From the NCBI GenBank assembly GCA_903871855.1, contig CAIQIK010000042.1, positions 93,926-157,925 of the forward strand: a DNA stretch of 64,000 bases, written 5' to 3'. This document shows, piece after piece, positions 35,723 to 45,048 of this stretch; position 1 is the stretch's first letter; each line of letters starts with the position of its first letter. The notes below the pieces were generated by a model. That model searched no databases, was not told the origin of the DNA, and saw nothing but the letters and a program-made list of their open reading frames with translations. The DNA is from an uncultured Caldisericota bacterium. GTDB lineage: Bacteria > Caldisericota > Caldisericia > Cryosericales > Cryosericaceae. A program made the translations under genes and the position numbers.

Positions 35723-36333
35723 TGGCAACGATTGACATGGAGACTGTCAAGACCCTGCGCGAACGAACCGGCGCCGGTGTTCTCGACTGTAAGAAAGCGC
35801 TCGTGGCTTGCGACGGGAACATCGATAAAGCTATCGACGTGCTGCGGGAGAAAGGGCTGGCCAAGGCTGTTTCGAAATCATCGCGTGAGACTGGAGATGG
35901 CATGGTCTTCACCTATGTTCATGCCGGTGGCAAGCTGGGCGTTCTGGTTGAGTTGAACTGTGAGACCGATTTTGTCGCCAAGACTGAGGATTTTCAGGGT
36001 CTGGGCAAAGAGATTGCGATACAGATCGCAGCCACCGATCCTTCCTTCATCCGTCCGGAGAATGTTCCGGCAGACGTCGTCGAGCATGAGAAAGGCCTCT
36101 ACCGCGCCCAACTCGAGGCTGAGAAGAAGCCGGAGCAGGTCTGGGACAAGATCATTGAGGGCAAGCTGGGAGCGTATTACAAAGAAAACTGCCTGATGCA
36201 GCAGCCGTATATCCGTGATGAGAGCAAGACGGTCGAGGAGCTCATTAAAGCGCTGATCGCCAAGACTGGGGAAAACATCGTGGTCGCGCGGTTTGCGCGC
36301 TTCAAGATCGGCGGCAACCCCACAGTCTGCTAG
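35722..36333 (+). CDS. tsf: Elongation factor Ts
   Basis: Nucleotide exchange factor for EF-Tu, 203 aa. This is the short type with a single core subdomain, as in Thermus and many deep-branching bacteria. The N-terminal UBA-like segment has VKTLRERTGAGVLDCKKAL and the core has VELNCETDFVAKTEDF. Its start overlaps the rpsB stop by 1 bp. Confidence 0.97.
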   Translation: MATIDMETVKTLRERTGAGVLDCKKALVACDGNIDKAIDVLREKGLAKAVSKSSRETGDGMVFTYVHAGGKLGVLVELNCETDFVAKTEDFQGLGKEIAIQIAATDPSFIRPENVPADVVEHEKGLYRAQLEAEKKPEQVWDKIIEGKLGAYYKENCLMQQPYIRDESKTVEELIKALIAKTGENIVVARFARFKIGGNPTVC

Positions 36334-36342
36334 TTTTCCACA

Positions 36343-36348
36343 TACACT
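36343..36348 (+). promoter_or_regulatory. Possible leaderless -10 element before pyrH
   Basis: TACACT ends 7 nt before the pyrH ATG and the gene has no Shine-Dalgarno sequence. No convincing -35 is present 16-18 bp upstream, so this is tentative. Confidence 0.3.
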
Positions 36349-36355
36349 CACACCC

Positions 36356-37072
36356 ATGGCGGCATTGTACAAAAGAGTACTGCTGAAACTCAGCGGCGAG
36401 GCTCTGAAGGGCAGCGCCGCCTCTGGCATTGATTTCTCGGTGCTGCAATTCATCTCACGAGAAGTGCAGCAGCTTCTTGGACTCGGCGTGCAGGTCGGTG
36501 TGGTCGTCGGCGGTGGGAACATCTGGCGAGGAGCCAACGCCGAGGGTACGGGCCTGGACCGTGCCACGGCCGACTATATGGGGATGCTGGCGACCATCAT
36601 GAACGGACTGGCGCTGCAATCGGCGTTCGAGCAGGTGGGACTCGAAGCGAGAGCCATGTCGGCATTGCGTCTGGATCAGGTCTGTGAGCCGTACATCCGC
36701 CAGCGGGCTCTCGAACATCTCCGCAGGAACCGTGTCGTCATCTTCGTAGGAGGGACCGGGCTCCCGTATTTCACGACAGACACCGTGGCGGCGCTTCGAG
36801 CCGTTGAGGTCGGAGCGGACATTTTCTTGAAGGGTACGAACGTAGATGCAGTCTACTCTGGAGATCCACGTACGGACAAAACAGCCACGCCCTATCATCA
36901 ACTGGGGTACGACCAGTTTCTGGCTGACCATCTGAAGGCAATGGATGCGACGGCTGTCTCTCTTTGCCGCGAAAATCATCTCCCAATTCTGCTGTTCAAC
37001 ATGAACAAGCCCGATAATATTGTCCGGGCGGTGACGCAAGGCGACATTGGAACTCTGATCAAGGAGGCTTAG
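36356..37072 (+). CDS. pyrH: UMP kinase
   Basis: Amino-acid-kinase-family UMP kinase, 238 aa. It phosphorylates UMP to UDP. Motifs: YKRVLLKLSGEAL at the N-terminus, VVGGGNIWRG, and the nucleotide region GTGLPYFTTDTVAALRA-like (here VGGTGLPYFTTDTVAAL) followed by GTNVDAVYSGDP. No ribosome binding site precedes the ATG at 36356; a longer frame would overlap tsf. frr follows directly. Confidence 0.97.
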   Translation: MAALYKRVLLKLSGEALKGSAASGIDFSVLQFISREVQQLLGLGVQVGVVVGGGNIWRGANAEGTGLDRATADYMGMLATIMNGLALQSAFEQVGLEARAMSALRLDQVCEPYIRQRALEHLRRNRVVIFVGGTGLPYFTTDTVAALRAVEVGADIFLKGTNVDAVYSGDPRTDKTATPYHQLGYDQFLADHLKAMDATAVSLCRENHLPILLFNMNKPDNIVRAVTQGDIGTLIKEA

Positions 37073-37627
37073 GTGGACAAGTACTTCACATCAATCGATG
37101 CCAAGATGCAGGCTGCTCATCAAGCCCTTCTCAAGGACTACTCCGAGATTCGCGCCGGTCGAATCACGCCGGCCTACCTTGACGGTGTCGTCGTTGAGGC
37201 GTACGGACAACGCAACCCTCTGAAGGATGTCGCCACGATTTCGGCTCCGCAGGCGAAGGTTCTTGTTGTGGAACCGTGGGACAAGAACCTGTTGAAGGAA
37301 GTTGAACGCGCTATCCTGAAAGCGAATATCGGCGTCACGCCCACCAATGACGGCCAGCGTGTGCGGCTCGTCTTTCCGGATCTGACTCTTGAGGAGCGGA
37401 AGAAGATGGTAGCGCGTATCTCTCAGCTCACAGAGAAGTTCCGCGAAGAGATTCGCTCCGTTCGCCGCGATGCCCGCGATGACATCAAGGCGAAGGAGAA
37501 GGCCAAGGAACTCTCCGAGGATGAGCAGCATCGGCTTGAGGAAGAGCTCGACAAACTCACGGACAAACACGTCACAGAGATCAACAAAGCCTTCGAAGCC
37601 AAGGAGAAGGAGATCCTGTCTCTGTAG
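37073..37627 (+). CDS. frr: Ribosome recycling factor
   Basis: Splits post-termination ribosomes together with EF-G. It is 184 aa, full length. It shows the family core SEIRAGRITPAYLDGVVVEAYG and RKMVARISQLTEKFREEIRSVRRDARD-like segments. The GTG start directly abuts the pyrH stop, and its AAGGAGG site is within the end of pyrH. Confidence 0.98.
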   Translation: MDKYFTSIDAKMQAAHQALLKDYSEIRAGRITPAYLDGVVVEAYGQRNPLKDVATISAPQAKVLVVEPWDKNLLKEVERAILKANIGVTPTNDGQRVRLVFPDLTLEERKKMVARISQLTEKFREEIRSVRRDARDDIKAKEKAKELSEDEQHRLEEELDKLTDKHVTEINKAFEAKEKEILSL

Positions 37628-37641
37628 GGGCACCTGACGTC

Positions 37642-38346
37642 GTGGCCACAAGCAGTCAGCTTCATGTCGCCATTGTGATGGACGGCAATGGCAGGTGGGC
37701 GGTGGATCGCGGACTCCCTCGAATCGCCGGCCACAGGCAGGGCGCTCAGGTTGTCCATGATATCGTGGCAGCCGCGCCCGGGTTGGGTGTGACCGCCTTG
37801 ACCATTTTTGCGTTTTCGACGGAGAACTGGAAGCGACCGCAGGATGAAGTGAGCTACATCCTGCACCTGTTCGTCTCAACGGTTTCGAAGTGGCTACCGG
37901 AGCTGATTTCTCAGCACGTGCGCGTGCGGATCATCGGAGATCGCTCGGCGTTGCCTGCCGACGTCAGTGCTTCGGTCGAGACAATCGAGAAGCGTACGGA
38001 ATCCTGCGACGGTCTTCATCTCAACGTCGCCCTCAACTATGGAGGACGGGCGGAGATCCTGCATGCGGCAACGGCATTTGCTGCCGAATGTGCGGCGGGA
38101 ACGGCGGTTCCCAGAGAACTCACCGAAGACAGGTTCGATTCATATCTGTGGCTGAGGGGTGAGGCTTCCCCGGATATTGTTGTCCGTACCGGGGCAGAGT
38201 GGCGGGTATCCAACTTCTTGCTGTGGGAGATGGCCTATGCCGAGTTGTTCTTTCTCGACATACTTTGGCCGGATTTCACGCCGGCGATGCTCGATATGAT
38301 TGTTCACAAGTTCAAATCCAGGAACCGGAGGTTTGGCGGCTCATGA
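37642..38346 (+). CDS. uppS: Undecaprenyl (isoprenyl) diphosphate synthase
   Basis: Cis-prenyltransferase, 234 aa, making the carrier lipid for cell-wall synthesis. Motifs: VAIVMDGNGRWA (catalytic Asp), FAFSTENWKRP, and the C-terminal RTGAEWRVSNFLLW...AYAELFF (normally RTSGExRxSNFLxWQxAYxE). Start GTG at 37642. dxr overlaps its stop by 4 bp; cdsA, often found between uppS and dxr, is missing. Confidence 0.96.
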   Translation: MATSSQLHVAIVMDGNGRWAVDRGLPRIAGHRQGAQVVHDIVAAAPGLGVTALTIFAFSTENWKRPQDEVSYILHLFVSTVSKWLPELISQHVRVRIIGDRSALPADVSASVETIEKRTESCDGLHLNVALNYGGRAEILHAATAFAAECAAGTAVPRELTEDRFDSYLWLRGEASPDIVVRTGAEWRVSNFLLWEMAYAELFFLDILWPDFTPAMLDMIVHKFKSRNRRFGGS

Positions 38347-39533
38347 CAGGCAGCAAGGGTCTTGTGCTTTTTGGTTCGACGGGCTCCATTGGAACCCAGA
38401 TGCTGGATGTGGTACGGGCTCAACCCGAGCGATACCACATCGTCGGTCTCACCGCTCACACCAACGACGAGCTGCTCGCTGGACAGGCCATGACCTTTCA
38501 GCCACGCTTCGTCGCAATGTCAGACGATGCCGCCCGTGAACGGTTAATGATCAGACTGGAGCGTCACGATGTGCGTATCCCGGTGGTCAGCGATGAGGAA
38601 CTGCCCTCGATGCTCGGCAGAGTCGCTTTCGATATACCTGTCGTCGCGGCAGCCTCGACTGACCTGGCGCAGGTCGTCTATGATCTGCTGCGATCGGGAT
38701 TACCTATGGCCATCGCCAGCAAGGAACTGCTCATTACGCTAGGAGATTTGCTGGAGCCATTCAGGGCGCAGCTGCGCCCTATCGACAGTGAGTTGTCGGC
38801 GGTCTGGCAGTGCCTTGCGGGTGAGGATCCGGAGACTGTCGAGTGTGTCGTATTGACTGCATCGGGTGGCCCATTTCGAACAACACCGGCGGCAGAACTG
38901 GATGGTGTGACGGCAGCACAGGCGCTGGAGCATCCTTCATGGCGGATGGGCCGCAAGGTGACCGTCGACTCGGCGACGCTGTTCAACAAAGCGCTCGAGC
39001 TGGCTGAAACACATGTGCTGTTTGGTGTCGACCGTGCACGGATCACAGCAGTGCAGCATCCTCAGTCCATGGTCCACGGTCTAGTCGAGTTCCGGGATGG
39101 CACTACCCGTGCCGTCGTCTACCGTCCCGACATGCGTGTCGCTATTGCGTATGCCTTGTCGGCTCCCGATCGACCACTGTATGAACAGGTGACCCGCTTG
39201 CGCTTGGAAGAACTGGGACAGCTCATGTTCGAGCCGATCGACACGAAGTTTGAAGCCTTTGCCATCGGCCGTGAGGCCGAGATGCGCTCGCCACGGTCCA
39301 TGCTCGCGCTTCTCGGCGCGGATGAAGTGGCGGTTTCACGCTTCCTCATTACACAGGGTACGTTTGGAGATATAGTGGCGGCCCTGCGACACGTGCTCAG
39401 TGAGACCGGGGACGAGGTCCTCGATTCGACTGTTCGAGCTCATGTCGAAGCCGTGACCCACGGGTGCCGACTGGCTGAACAGTGGTATGAGGAGAGATAC
39501 GGTACTCAGCCGGGCAACCGGGAAGGAGTTTGA
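38343..39533 (+). CDS. dxr: 1-deoxy-D-xylulose 5-phosphate reductoisomerase
   Basis: Second enzyme of the MEP isoprenoid pathway, NADPH- and metal-dependent. It is 396 aa. The Rossmann loop is LFGSTGSIGTQMLDVV. The active-site motifs ASKELLITLG, PIDSELSAVWQ, LTASGGPFR and MGRKVTVDSATLFNKALE are intact. The ATG overlaps the uppS stop (ATGA), and GGAGG lies at the end of uppS. Confidence 0.98.
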   Translation: MTGSKGLVLFGSTGSIGTQMLDVVRAQPERYHIVGLTAHTNDELLAGQAMTFQPRFVAMSDDAARERLMIRLERHDVRIPVVSDEELPSMLGRVAFDIPVVAAASTDLAQVVYDLLRSGLPMAIASKELLITLGDLLEPFRAQLRPIDSELSAVWQCLAGEDPETVECVVLTASGGPFRTTPAAELDGVTAAQALEHPSWRMGRKVTVDSATLFNKALELAETHVLFGVDRARITAVQHPQSMVHGLVEFRDGTTRAVVYRPDMRVAIAYALSAPDRPLYEQVTRLRLEELGQLMFEPIDTKFEAFAIGREAEMRSPRSMLALLGADEVAVSRFLITQGTFGDIVAALRHVLSETGDEVLDSTVRAHVEAVTHGCRLAEQWYEERYGTQPGNREGV

Positions 39534-39536
39534 CCT

Positions 39537-40559
39537 GTGCAGATAATTGTTACAATCCTCGCGTTTGTATTCAGTTTCACGCTGGCGACGCTGTTCCACG
39601 AGGGTGGACACATGCTTGCGGCACGCGCGTCTCATACGCAGACAGAAGAGTTTGGGCTCGGGTTTGGGCACACCGTCTGGTCGCGTACGCGTGGAGGAAC
39701 GACCTATAAGCTAAACGCTTTGCCAATCCTCGCATTTGTGAAGATCAAGGGTATGGAATCCGATTACGACGCGCCTGACGGTTTCTACACGAAGGGATGG
39801 TGGGCTCGCCTCTTTACGATGGTCGGCGGCATGCTTGGCAACCTGGTCTTGGCGTTCCTCATTTTCAGCATCGTGTTTGCGACGCTTGGAGACCCGCGTG
39901 CATCCACCAAGGTGAGCACGGTGACACCTTCCTCTCTCGCAGAAGCAGCAGGTCTCAAGGTAGGTGACAACATCCTTGCCATCGACGGCGTGCTCATGAA
40001 GGATTTTGACCAGATTTCGGCTGCTGTTCGAGCTAGCGAGAACAAGAAGATAGACATCCGCGTCGACCGGAGCGGATCGCAGGTCGATATCCTCGTGACT
40101 CCTGCTATGGATGCGAAACTTGGCTATGTTGCGATCGGTTATGGGCCCGGGTTTGTTCGCTACAACCCATTCAAGGCCGTCTGGCGCGCGCTGACGTTCA
40201 CGGGGGAGTATATCGTCACCTACATCAAGGCCATTCCACTGCTGTTTACGAAGAGAGGCGTTCAATCTCTGATGGGTCCCATCGGCATTGCCCGCATGAC
40301 GGGTGAAGCCGCCATGGGTGGGTTCATGAGCCTGTTGTGGATGACCGGCATCATCTCGGTGGCCATCGGGCTGACGCAGCTCCTGCCTATTCCCGCGTTG
40401 GACGGCGGGTGGGTTCTGTTCCTGCTGGCAGAAGCCGTTATCCGTCGCCGCATCTCGCCGGAACGCCAGGGGACCATCCAGGGAGTTGGGCTCTTTGTCC
40501 TCCTTGGGGTCATGGTCCTCATCTCTATCAAAGACGTTGCGGGAATCTTCATACGATAA
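39537..40559 (+). CDS. rseP: Site-2 membrane metalloprotease RseP
   Basis: Intramembrane zinc protease, 340 aa. Active site FHEGGHM (HExxH) lies in the first helix, the PDZ domain is at about 115-190, and LPIPALDGGWVLF (LDG motif) is near the C-terminus. Four membrane helices are predicted. It cleaves membrane-bound anti-sigma factors or signal peptides in related bacteria. GTG start at 39537; ispG follows after 2 bp. Confidence 0.95.
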   Translation: MQIIVTILAFVFSFTLATLFHEGGHMLAARASHTQTEEFGLGFGHTVWSRTRGGTTYKLNALPILAFVKIKGMESDYDAPDGFYTKGWWARLFTMVGGMLGNLVLAFLIFSIVFATLGDPRASTKVSTVTPSSLAEAAGLKVGDNILAIDGVLMKDFDQISAAVRASENKKIDIRVDRSGSQVDILVTPAMDAKLGYVAIGYGPGFVRYNPFKAVWRALTFTGEYIVTYIKAIPLLFTKRGVQSLMGPIGIARMTGEAAMGGFMSLLWMTGIISVAIGLTQLLPIPALDGGWVLFLLAEAVIRRRISPERQGTIQGVGLFVLLGVMVLISIKDVAGIFIR

Positions 40560-40561
40560 CA

Positions 40562-41605
40562 ATGAGACGTCGCGTGTCGCGTGTCGTCAAGGCAGGGTCC
40601 GTGTTCATCGGCGGCGACCACCCCGTCGTCGTCCAGACGATGACCAAGACGGACACTGGTGACGTCGCGTCGACCGTTCGTCAGATCCACGAGCTGGAAC
40701 TTCGTGGATGCGAGCTCGTTCGACTTGCAGTGAAGGATATGGCGGCGGCCCGAGCTTTGCGGACCATCAGAAGGGAAGTGTCCATACCGCTGGTTGCCGA
40801 TATCCACTTCGATCCACGCCTTGCGCTGGCGTCCATCGAAGCCGGCGCCGACAAGATCCGCCTGAACCCTTCCAATATCAAGGACCGGGCGATGGTGCGC
40901 GAGGTCGCCAGGGCCGCGAAGTCGGCGTCCGTCCCGATCCGCGTCGGCGCAAATCTGGGGTCCATGGACCCTGAGCTCACGCGTTCAGAACGAGCCCACG
41001 CCCTCGCTGAAGAAGCACTTCGAGAAACGCGACTTCTGGAGGAAGAGGGCTTTCATGACATCGTGGTGTCCGTGAAGAGCAGCGATGTCCGCGAGATGGT
41101 GGAAGCTGTGCGTATTGTGGCAGGCTGCAGCGACTATCCTCTTCATCTTGGGGTCACGGAGGCAGGACCGCTGAGACAGTCGCTTGTGAAGAGCAGCGCC
41201 GGTATCGGCTCCTTGCTTCTGGACGGCATCGGCGACACGATCCGGTACTCCATCAGCGGCGACCCGGGTCTGGAGGTCGACGCAGCATGGACGCTGCTGG
41301 CGGGACTGGGCTTGCGAAGACATGGCGCACAGATTGTGTCGTGTCCGACATGCGGCCGTTGTGAAGTTCCCGACATCCTGTCCCTTGTGGCTCAGCTCGA
41401 GGAGCGGTTGAGTGAGATCGTAAAGCCAGTGACCGTCGCACTCATGGGTTGTGTCGTCAACGGTGTCGGTGAGGGTAAGACGGCCGATGTCGGCATTGCC
41501 TGCGGTCGTGGCCAAGGCGTCCTCTTTGTGCACGGCAAACCCATCCGCAACGTCGAGCCTTCTGCTTTCATCGACACTCTTATCGCCGAAGCCAACAAGC
41601 TGTAG
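40562..41605 (+). CDS. ispG: 4-hydroxy-3-methylbut-2-enyl diphosphate synthase
   Basis: Iron-sulfur enzyme late in the MEP pathway, 347 aa. It has the N-terminal TIM-barrel features VVVQTMTKTDTGDV, DIHFDPRLAL and RLNPSNI. The cluster Cys lie in SCPTCGRCEV and MGCVVNGVGE. ATG 40562, two bases after the rseP stop; no ribosome binding site is clear, so it may be coupled. It is last in the cluster. Confidence 0.97.
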   Translation: MRRRVSRVVKAGSVFIGGDHPVVVQTMTKTDTGDVASTVRQIHELELRGCELVRLAVKDMAAARALRTIRREVSIPLVADIHFDPRLALASIEAGADKIRLNPSNIKDRAMVREVARAAKSASVPIRVGANLGSMDPELTRSERAHALAEEALRETRLLEEEGFHDIVVSVKSSDVREMVEAVRIVAGCSDYPLHLGVTEAGPLRQSLVKSSAGIGSLLLDGIGDTIRYSISGDPGLEVDAAWTLLAGLGLRRHGAQIVSCPTCGRCEVPDILSLVAQLEERLSEIVKPVTVALMGCVVNGVGEGKTADVGIACGRGQGVLFVHGKPIRNVEPSAFIDTLIAEANKL

Positions 41606-41727
41606 TCCCTTCTACACCACTTCCGCTGTGCGTCTCTGAGCATTTGCTCCATTGCCAGGAGCCATTGAGCAGAAACAACCCATGGGTAGAGCAACGCCGA
41701 GGGGTCGTGGTGTGGCCAACGTCCTGA

Positions 41728-43170
41728 CTAGAGAGCTAAAGCTTTCTGCAGCCGTTCGCGAATGGAGGACGGTTCCAGTATCAGGAACAGCTTGACAATC
41801 TCCGGGCCGTCCTTGGCGCCAAACAGCGCAACGCGGATCGGACTGTAGAGCTTCTTGGCCGGGAGTGGAATCTGGTTGCGAAGGTCTTCTACCCATGAAC
41901 TCATTGCATCGTTGCCTTGGCCGAACGGGATCGCGTCGAAGTGTTCCACGAGATACCGCAGGACCTGCTTCGCCTCAGGCGAGCGAATGACTTCCTGCGA
42001 CTTCTCGTCTGTGATGATGACGTCTCGCTGGACAATATTGCGAGCGAGTCGGAAGAGATCCGGGACGACCTGTGCATTGCCCTTGGTGAGGTCAATGGCA
42101 GCGAGTGTCTTGTCTTCAGAGAGTCCTCCGAATGTTGGAGCGTACTGTTCGGCGAAGTCTTTCTTGAGAATTGCCAGAATGGCAGCCGCATCTTTCCTGG
42201 CGAGGTACATGTGGTTCATCCATGTCAGTTTCTTTTTGTCGAAGACAGCCCCCGATTTGCTCACACCATCAAGTGAGAACTCCTTGATCAGCTCGTCCAT
42301 GGTGAAGAACTCGCGGTCGTCTTTGGGGGACCATCCCAAGAGGACGAGGTAGTTGATGAGCGCTTCTGGCAGGTACCCCTCGAGACGGTATTCGCCCACC
42401 GAAACGGCGCCGTGCCGCTTCGAGAGCTTGCTGTGATCGGGGGCAAGGATGAGCGAGACATGGGCGAACTGCGGGACCTCAAAGCCCAGTGCCCGGTAGA
42501 TAAAGACCTGGCGCGGCGTATTGGACAAGTGTTCTTCTGCCCGGATGACGTGCGTGATATGCATCAGCGCATCGTCAATGACGGTCGCGAAGTTGTAGAT
42601 GGGAATACCATTTTGACGGGCAAGGACAAAGTCGTCGAATTCCTCTGTCTTGAATTGAACGTCGCCCCGAATGAGGTCGTGGACCACGACGTCTTCCTGC
42701 GGAATGCGAAGGCGGATCGCGTACGGTTTGCCTTCCGCAATGTTCTTCTCGATCTGTTCAACGCTCAGGTGGGCGCAGGCGCCGTTGTACCGATAGATAC
42801 GATGTTCGGCTTCTGCCTTGCGGCGTTCGGCCTCGAGCTCGTCCTTGGTACAGAAACACCGGTATGCTTTGTCTTCGTGGAGCAGCTGCTGGAGATACTT
42901 ATCATAGAGAGGTCTTCGCTCAGTCTCGCGGTAGGGGCCGAGGTCACCACCTTTCAGGAACCCCTCGTCCCAATCTAGCCCCAGCCAGCGTATATCGTCG
43001 AGCATCGAGCTGATGTTCTCCTCGGTCGATCGTTCGAGATCGGTGTCGTCGAGACGCATGATGAACATACCGCCCTCGTGTCTGGCATACAGATAGTTGA
43101 AAATCGCTGTCCGGGCATTACCGACATGAATGTGTCCCGTAGGGCTCGGTGCGTAGCGTACTCTGACCAT
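41728..43170 (-). CDS. gltX: Glutamyl-tRNA synthetase
   Basis: Class I synthetase, 480 aa. It has RYAPSPTGHIHVGNART (HIGH variant), the KMSKS motif KLSKRHGAVSV, and a helical anticodon-binding C-terminus. Because GatCAB is encoded in this window and no glnS is seen here, it may also charge tRNA(Gln) (inference). The start is ATG 43170 with GGAGG 5 nt upstream; four extra codons in the longer frame are unlikely. Confidence 0.97.
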   Translation of the reverse strand: MVRVRYAPSPTGHIHVGNARTAIFNYLYARHEGGMFIMRLDDTDLERSTEENISSMLDDIRWLGLDWDEGFLKGGDLGPYRETERRPLYDKYLQQLLHEDKAYRCFCTKDELEAERRKAEAEHRIYRYNGACAHLSVEQIEKNIAEGKPYAIRLRIPQEDVVVHDLIRGDVQFKTEEFDDFVLARQNGIPIYNFATVIDDALMHITHVIRAEEHLSNTPRQVFIYRALGFEVPQFAHVSLILAPDHSKLSKRHGAVSVGEYRLEGYLPEALINYLVLLGWSPKDDREFFTMDELIKEFSLDGVSKSGAVFDKKKLTWMNHMYLARKDAAAILAILKKDFAEQYAPTFGGLSEDKTLAAIDLTKGNAQVVPDLFRLARNIVQRDVIITDEKSQEVIRSPEAKQVLRYLVEHFDAIPFGQGNDAMSSWVEDLRNQIPLPAKKLYSPIRVALFGAKDGPEIVKLFLILEPSSIRERLQKALAL

Positions 43171-43197
43171 GATTACCTCCACAACTGACTCTCATTT

Positions 43198-43225
43198 ATT
43201 GTATGGTCATGGACCAAAAATGCAA
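43198..43225 (-). promoter_or_regulatory. Promoter of gltX
   Basis: Minus strand TTGCAT (43225-43220), 16-bp spacer, TACAAT (43203-43198), about 28 bp before the ATG. Confidence 0.7.
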
Positions 43226-43275
43226 TGATGAAGCTGTCGCAGGGGAGTTCTTGTGGTATGGATCGCCGTTCCGAC

Positions 43276-43281
43276 TATACT
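43276..43281 (+). promoter_or_regulatory. -10 element of the DUF2007 gene (leaderless candidate)
   Basis: TATACT ends 6 nt before the ATG at 43288, so transcription would start at or next to the start codon. The nearest -35-like TTGTGG (43251-43256) has a 19-bp spacer. Confidence 0.5.
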
Positions 43282-43287
43282 GGCGTC

Positions 43288-43548
43288 ATGGATACAAAAC
43301 TGATTGCTATCACGACAGCTTCGGATGAACTGGAAGCAAACATGATCGTCGGCTTGCTTGCTGCTGCCGGGATTCCCGCCATGGCCAAGCGCTCCGTCAA
43401 GGATGGGTACGGCTCTATCTACCAAGGGCCCTTCGGGTCATTCGACATTCTGGTGGACGAAGAAAACGCAACAGCAGCGCAAACAGTGCTGGACGCCGAG
43501 GACGTGCCCGCCGAGCTGGACGAGAAGCCGGACATTCCTACAGACTGA
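43288..43548 (+). CDS. DUF2007-type putative signal-transducing protein
   Basis: An 86-aa protein with the pattern of DUF2007: KLIAITTASDELEANMIVGLLAAAGIP, then FGSFDILVDEENATAAQTVL. The fold is ferredoxin-like (PII-like) in known members; the function is unknown. There is no ribosome binding site; a TATACT lies 6 nt upstream. Readings starting upstream (43225) would precede that promoter. It ends before a shared terminator with gdhA. Confidence 0.8.
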   Translation: MDTKLIAITTASDELEANMIVGLLAAAGIPAMAKRSVKDGYGSIYQGPFGSFDILVDEENATAAQTVLDAEDVPAELDEKPDIPTD

Positions 43549-43636
43549 GCATGGTTGGCTCCAGTAGTTGCTCAATCAATCGGGTCTGGTGCTGCGTCGG
43601 CTAGGCTTGAAGGAGAGGAATTCTGGGTTGTAAGTT

Positions 43637-43670
43637 AGAAAGGGGGCTCCTTGCAAGGAGCCCCCTTTCT
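43637..43670. terminator. Bidirectional terminator between DUF2007 gene and gdhA
   Basis: Perfect 34-base palindrome with a G/C-rich core and AGAAA/TTTCT ends, so each strand has a T-containing right arm. It serves two convergent genes. Confidence 0.88.
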
Positions 43671-43689
43671 GGAACAGCTGGTGTTCTAT

Positions 43690-45048
43690 CTACACGATAC
43701 CGTAAGCAAGCATTGCTCTTGCGACCTTGATGAAGCCTGCAATGTTTGCGCCAGTCAGGTAGTCACCTTTCTTTCCGTATGCTTCAGCTGCGTCGAGAGA
43801 GGCCTTGTGGATGCTCTTCATGATGCCGCGAAGTCTTGCATCGACTTCTTCGCTTGTCCAAGCGAGTCTCATGCTATTCTGACTCATTTCGAGCCCAGAA
43901 ACAGCTACGCCTCCCGCATTTGCCGCTTTTGCAGGACCGAAGAGGACATTGTTGTCCTGGAAAATCTTGATCGCTCCAAGGTCCGACGGCATGTTTGCGC
44001 CTTCCGCCACACACATTACACCATTCTTGACGAGTGCAGTTGCATGGTCTTCGCTGATCTCGTTCTGGGTAGCGCTGGGAAGAGCAATGTCGATGTGGAG
44101 ACCTTGTTCCTTGATGACGTCCCACACGGACTTGTTTGCGAAATACTTCGCCCGCGGATATTTTTCTACATACTCGCTGATTCTTCCTCTCTTGATGCCT
44201 TTGAGGTCCATGACAAAAGCGAGCTTCTCGGCATTGATGCCCTCTTCATCGACGATGACACCGCTTGAATCCGAAAGAGTAACAGCTTTGCCGCCAAGCT
44301 GTGTTACCTTTTCGACTGCATATTGAGCAACATTGCCAGAGCCACTGATGGCCACAGCTTTCCCCTTGAAATCCACCCCTCTTGTGGCAAGCATCTCTGC
44401 CGCGAAGTATGTCACACCATAACCTGTCGCTTGCGGCCTAATAAGGCTTCCGCCATAGTCTAGACCTTTTCCGGTTAGAACTCCCGTGTGCTCATTGACG
44501 ATTTTCTTGTAGTAGCCGAACATGTATCCAATCTCACGGCCGCCCACGCCAATGTCTCCCGCCGGAACATCCGTGTCAGGTCCAATGTGCCTGTACAGCT
44601 CTCTCATGAATGCATAGCAGAATCTCATGACTTCGGCATCCGACTTCCCTTTGGGGTCAAAGTCTGCGCCACCCTTTCCGCCTCCCATAGGGAGTGTAGT
44701 CAAGGCGTTCTTGAAAATCTGTTCGAATCCCAGGAACTTGACGATGCCAAGATTGACTGATGGATGGAGTCTCAAGCCACCCTTGTATGGTCCGATGGCA
44801 TTGTTGAACTGGACCCTGAAACCCCTGTTCACATGGACTTCCTGGTTGTCATCTTCCCACGGAACTCTAAAGATAATGGCTCTGTCTGGTTCGACGATTC
44901 TTTCGTAGATCTTCGCCTTGACAAACTCGGGATGTTTGTCAACGGTCGGCCTCAACGTCCCCATAACCTCAGTCATTGCCTGAATGAATTCTGGTTGATC
45001 CTTGTCTTTTGACTTGACTTTTTCGATTACTTCATCGATGACCGACAT
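43690..45048 (-). CDS. gdhA: Glutamate dehydrogenase (hexameric, NADP-type family)
   Basis: Interconverts glutamate and 2-oxoglutarate plus ammonia. It is 452 aa, the length of the small hexameric type. The active-site region is KGGLRLHPSVN and LPMGGGKGGADFDPKGKSD; the coenzyme fold has AISGSGNVAQYAVEK. Sampled coding lines have 45-50% G+C against 57-68% in other genes checked, suggesting acquisition from another lineage. GGAGG lies 7 nt before the ATG. A promoter about 240 bp upstream gives a long leader. Confidence 0.96.
   Translation of the reverse strand: MSVIDEVIEKVKSKDKDQPEFIQAMTEVMGTLRPTVDKHPEFVKAKIYERIVEPDRAIIFRVPWEDDNQEVHVNRGFRVQFNNAIGPYKGGLRLHPSVNLGIVKFLGFEQIFKNALTTLPMGGGKGGADFDPKGKSDAEVMRFCYAFMRELYRHIGPDTDVPAGDIGVGGREIGYMFGYYKKIVNEHTGVLTGKGLDYGGSLIRPQATGYGVTYFAAEMLATRGVDFKGKAVAISGSGNVAQYAVEKVTQLGGKAVTLSDSSGVIVDEEGINAEKLAFVMDLKGIKRGRISEYVEKYPRAKYFANKSVWDVIKEQGLHIDIALPSATQNEISEDHATALVKNGVMCVAEGANMPSDLGAIKIFQDNNVLFGPAKAANAGGVAVSGLEMSQNSMRLAWTSEEVDARLRGIMKSIHKASLDAAEAYGKKGDYLTGANIAGFIKVARAMLAYGIV

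Noticed and set aside
41606..41727. Terminator between ispG and gltX
   Set aside because: Only a 5-bp GCTCC/GGAGC stem without a T-run could be drawn; too weak to list.
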